Origin: RPRB01 sp035543115
Lineage (GTDB): Bacteria; Myxococcota; Myxococcia; Myxococcales; Myxococcaceae
Assembly: GCA_035543115.1 (NCBI GenBank)
Contig: DATKKF010000020.1
Location: 1 to 64,000 of the forward strand
Direction of reading: 5' to 3'
Length of the DNA stretch: 64,000 bases
In this document: piece after piece, positions 61,466 to 64,000 of the stretch
Layout of the letters: every line of letters begins with the position of its first letter
Position numbering within the stretch: the stretch's first letter is position 1
Position numbers and translations under genes: made by a program
The notes under the pieces: model-generated
Told to the model about the DNA's origin: nothing
The model's input: the letters and a program-made list of their open reading frames with translations, nothing else
The model's database searches: none

Positions 61466-62176
61466 TCACAGGCCGAGGTACGCCTCGCGGATGCTCGGGT
61501 CCGCGATGAGCTGGGGCGCCGAGCCCTCCTTCACCAGCATCCCGTGCTCGATGACGTAGCCACGGTCGGAGATCTCCAGCCCCTCCATCACCTTCTGCTC
61601 GACGATCAGCACCGTGACCGACTTCGAGATCTCCCGCACCGCGGCCAGCGTCTGCTCGGTCAGCTTGGGCGAGAGGCCGAGCGACGGCTCGTCCAGCATC
61701 AAGAGCTTCGGCTCGGACATGAGCGCCCGGCTGATGGCCACCATCTGCTGCTCGCCGCCGGAGAGCGTCCCCGCCAGCTGCTTCCGGCGCTCGGCGAGGC
61801 GCGGGAAGAGCGCGTACATCCGCTCGAGGTTCTGTTGCCGGTGCACGCGCGCCCGCGGGAGCTGCGAGCCGAGGTAGAGGTTCTCCTCCACCGTCATCTC
61901 GGGGAAGAGCTGCCGCGCCTCCGGGACGTGCGCGATGCCCAGGTCGACGATGACGTCCGGCGGAGTCCGGGTGATGTCCTTGCCCTCGAAGTGCACCGTG
62001 CCGGAGCGCGGCCGGAGCAGCCCGGAGACCACCCGCAGGCAGGTGGTCTTCCCCGCCCCGTTTCCTCCGAGCAGGGCCAGCACCTCGTTGGGCCGCACCT
62101 CGAAGCTCACCCCGAACAGGGCCTGGAAGTCGCCGTAGTAGGCGACCACGTCCTTCAGGGTGAGCAGCGCGGTCAT
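61466..62176 (-). CDS. livF: Branched-chain amino-acid ABC transporter ATPase LivF
   Basis: 236 aa. LLTLKDVVAYYGDFQALFGVS, Walker A LLGGNGAGKTTCLRVVSGLL, LGIAHVPEARQLFPEMTVEENL, signature LSGGEQQMVAISRAL, Walker B LLMLDEPSLGLSP and VLIVEQ are all typical of LivF. Its start overlaps the livG stop by 4 bp (ATGA). No binding protein gene follows it downstream. Confidence 0.95.
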   Translation of the reverse strand: MTALLTLKDVVAYYGDFQALFGVSFEVRPNEVLALLGGNGAGKTTCLRVVSGLLRPRSGTVHFEGKDITRTPPDVIVDLGIAHVPEARQLFPEMTVEENLYLGSQLPRARVHRQQNLERMYALFPRLAERRKQLAGTLSGGEQQMVAISRALMSEPKLLMLDEPSLGLSPKLTEQTLAAVREISKSVTVLIVEQKVMEGLEISDRGYVIEHGMLVKEGSAPQLIADPSIREAYLGL

Positions 62177-62913
62177 CGCGCTCCTCCGGCCATGAACTTC
62201 GTGCCCAGGTAGGCCTCCACCACCTTCGGGTCGTGCACCACCTCCGCCGGCGGCCCCTCGGCGATCTTCCGTCCCTGGTCCAGCACCACCACTCGCGAGG
62301 CCAGGGACATCACGATTCGCATGATGTGCTCGACCCCGCCCACGCTGGTGATGCCGAACTCGCGGAGGCGGCGGATGAGCCCCACCACCTCCTCGCCCTC
62401 GCGGGGGTTCAGCCCGGCCATCACCTCGTCGAGCAGGAGCAGCCGCGCCCCGGTGCCGATGGCCCGCGCCACCTCGAGCAGCTTGCGCTGGGCGAGCGGG
62501 AGCCCGCTGGCCAGCTGGTCCGCCCGCGAGCGCAGCCCCATGAACTCGAGCACCTGGTCCGCGCGCGCCGCCGCGTCCGCCCGCCGCGGGTGCTGGAGGA
62601 AGGTGCCCAGCATCACGTTCTCGCGCACGGTCAGCGCCGGCAGCGGCTGCACCACCTGGAAGGTCCGGCCGATGCCCAGCCGCGTCGCCTGGTACGGCTC
62701 GCCCCCGGTGATGTCCCGGCCGGCGAACTTGATGGTGCCGCCGTCCGGCTTCACGTAGCCGGTGATGAGGTTGAAGACGGTGGTCTTCCCCGCGCCGTTT
62801 GGCCCGATGAGGAAGACGATCTCCCCCTCGTCGATGTGGAAGCTGACGTCGTTGGTGGCCAGCAGTCCCCCGAACCGCTTGGTCACCTTCTCGAACTCGA
62901 GAATGCGCGCCAT
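62173..62913 (-). CDS. livG: Branched-chain amino-acid ABC transporter ATPase LivG
   Basis: 246 aa. FEKVTKRFGGLLATNDVSFHIDEGE, Walker A LIGPNGAGKTTVFNLITGYV, LGIGRTFQVVQPLPALTVRENV, a LASGLPLAQRKLLEVARAI signature region and LLLLDEVMAGLNP. The signature reads LASGLPLAQ rather than LSGGxxQ, as in several LivG. Pairs with LivF. 15 bp after livM. Confidence 0.95.
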   Translation of the reverse strand: MARILEFEKVTKRFGGLLATNDVSFHIDEGEIVFLIGPNGAGKTTVFNLITGYVKPDGGTIKFAGRDITGGEPYQATRLGIGRTFQVVQPLPALTVRENVMLGTFLQHPRRADAAARADQVLEFMGLRSRADQLASGLPLAQRKLLEVARAIGTGARLLLLDEVMAGLNPREGEEVVGLIRRLREFGITSVGGVEHIMRIVMSLASRVVVLDQGRKIAEGPPAEVVHDPKVVEAYLGTKFMAGGAR

Positions 62914-62928
62914 GGCCGGTCGCTCGAC

Positions 62929-63888
62929 CTACTGCTGCGCTCCGATGGGTCCGGTCTGCCGCCGGATGCGCCACCGCCGCTGGAAGAGCGAGATGACCCC
63001 GCCGGGGAGGAACACCACCACCACGATCAGGAGCAGCCCGTAGACCACCAGGTGGGTGTGCTCGAAGTAGGTCTTGAAGCCCTCCGCGGTGAGGGTGAGC
63101 ACGATCGACCCGAGGATGGGCCCCCACACCGTGGCCGCCCCGCCGAGCATGGCGATCAGCGCCGCCTGCACCGAGATCTCGATGTTCAGCACCGTGTCCG
63201 GACCGACGAAGCTGAAGTAGCTGGAGTAGATGCTTCCGGCGACCGCGGTCACCATCGCGCTCGGAAGCAGCGCCAGGAGCTTGTCCACCGCCGGGTTCAC
63301 TCCCACCGCCATCGCGGTGTTCTCGTTCTCCCGGATGGCCCGGAGCCGGTAGCCGAAGCGTGAGGAGTGGATCCACGTCGCCAGGGCGAACGCCCCACCG
63401 AGTAGCGGCATCGCCCCGAAGAAGAACTTGGCGTCCAGGTCCGGCGGCTGGAAGAGCAGCGGGGCGTTGGTGCCCACTGCGCCGTGGGTCAGCGTATCCT
63501 GGTTCTGGATCAGGACCCGGATGATCTCCGCCGCGGCGATGGTGGACAGCGTGAAGTACGGCCCGCGGAGCCGGAAGGTGATGCTCCCGATGAGCATCGC
63601 CATCAGGGCGGCCAGCACCGCCCCGAGCACCACCCCCAGCCACGGATTCCAGCCGATGCGCTCGGTGGAGAGCGTCATCGCGTAGGCGCCGATGCCGAAG
63701 TACGCCACGTGCCCGAGGCTCAGCTGGCCGGCGTATCCGCCCACGAAGTTCCAGGCGATGCCCAGGACCGCGAAGACGATCACCCGGAACACCAGCTGCA
63801 GCAGGTACCCGTCGTGCAACCACAGCGGCATGCTGGTGAGCGCAACGAAGAAGACCACCGTCGGCCACCAGCGCGGCAGATGGCTCAT
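62929..63888 (-). CDS. livM: Branched-chain amino-acid ABC transporter permease LivM
   Basis: 319 aa polytopic protein: YLLQLVFRVIVFAVLGIAWNFVGGYAGQLSLGHVAYFGIGAY is the hallmark, LRGPYFTLSTIAAAEIIRVLIQN is the permease loop, GYRLRAIRENENTAMAVGVNP the EAA-like coupling motif, and the end is PGGVISLFQRRWRIR. It overlaps the livH stop (ATGA). Confidence 0.95.
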   Translation of the reverse strand: MSHLPRWWPTVVFFVALTSMPLWLHDGYLLQLVFRVIVFAVLGIAWNFVGGYAGQLSLGHVAYFGIGAYAMTLSTERIGWNPWLGVVLGAVLAALMAMLIGSITFRLRGPYFTLSTIAAAEIIRVLIQNQDTLTHGAVGTNAPLLFQPPDLDAKFFFGAMPLLGGAFALATWIHSSRFGYRLRAIRENENTAMAVGVNPAVDKLLALLPSAMVTAVAGSIYSSYFSFVGPDTVLNIEISVQAALIAMLGGAATVWGPILGSIVLTLTAEGFKTYFEHTHLVVYGLLLIVVVVFLPGGVISLFQRRWRIRRQTGPIGAQQ

Positions 63889-64000
63889 GCCTTGCCCCCG
63901 AAGAGCCCCTGCGGACGGAGGAGCAGCACCAGGAGGAAGATGACGAAGTTCACCACCTCGGTGTAGCGGTCCGCCCAGGTGTACGCGGTGAACTGCTCCG
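63885..64000 (-). CDS. livH: Branched-chain amino-acid ABC transporter permease LivH, C-terminal end only
   Basis: Cut by the window edge. The visible 38 codons read EQFTAYTWADRYTEVVNF and end LRPQGLFGGKA, the usual LivH C-terminus. Stop codon at 63885-63887, overlapping the livM start. Confidence 0.88.
   Translation of the reverse strand, partial: EQFTAYTWADRYTEVVNFVIFLLVLLLRPQGLFGGKA

Noticed and set aside
61390..61495. Short degenerate repeat (TCACAGGCC...ACGCC) around the livF stop
   Set aside because: Only two imperfect ~20-bp copies; no function or wider family could be supported.

Overview
The window is very GC-rich and densely coded. Many genes overlap by ATGA or GTGA, GTG starts are common, and several exported proteins carry Asp/Gly- or Pro/Ala-rich linkers. 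Together with type IV pilus genes (a PilT-family ATPase, minor pilins, PilY1), an FHA/DUF4388 protein, TPR lipoproteins and a selenocysteine-type SelD, this points to a Myxococcota (former Deltaproteobacteria) chromosome. That assignment is inferred from gene content and style, not from a marker gene. I saw no CRISPR array, IS element, prophage or rRNA.

Layout. 0.1-4.4 kb: an HTH-TM-TPR regulator, a small lipoprotein, OsmC, a decayed serine hydrolase (pseudogene) and a RibD-C/DHFR-like protein. 4.6-16.8 kb: tRNA-His, a GH15 enzyme, then an envelope block (two look-alike three-part outer-membrane proteins pointing at each other, YceI, a CxxCH-bearing barrel protein, a CX3CH lipoprotein), an M28 peptidase, an amino-acid ABC importer whose binding protein and permease are fused, a PagL-like deacylase and tRNA-Arg. 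16.9-22.7 kb: PfpI, patatin, CBS protein, lipoprotein, methyltransferase/AraC pair, tRNA-Pro, GNAT. 22.8-29.2 kb: a long minus-strand run, recX > bamD-like > membrane protein > FHA protein > selD > amidase > rph > rdgB. 29.2-35 kb: a PilT-family ATPase, rpsI/rplM, a UvrD-type helicase and a protein with 13 cysteines spaced exactly every third residue. 36.9-46.8 kb: rlmI coupled to a TPR-zincin lipoprotein, then a minor-pilin/PilY1 operon that includes a c-type cytochrome gene. 47-57 kb: maf, DHH phosphoesterase, tatD, tcdA, a PD-(D/E)XK/Fe-S nuclease, mutY, a DUF3761-repeat protein, DUF2252, an FAH-type hydratase. 57-64 kb: msrA, a spermidine-synthase-like membrane protein coupled to an exported Pcm, and livF-livG-livM-livH (livH cut by the window edge).

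Main points for a second look. (1) selD has its true N-terminus upstream of an in-frame UGA that reads as selenocysteine (HCAG-U-AAK), with a plausible bacterial SECIS hairpin just downstream, so the organism should make selenoproteins. (2) The minor-pilin operon carries a monoheme cytochrome c translationally coupled to PilY1. (3) A cysteine-ladder protein of unknown role is encoded at 34.4 kb. (4) tatD and mutY both lack any ATG/GTG/TTG where their conserved N-termini begin. (5) Several exported redox-type proteins (barrel with CxxCH, CX3CH lipoprotein, YceI) cluster at 8-12.5 kb. None of these could be tested by database search here; all family names come from recognising motifs by eye.
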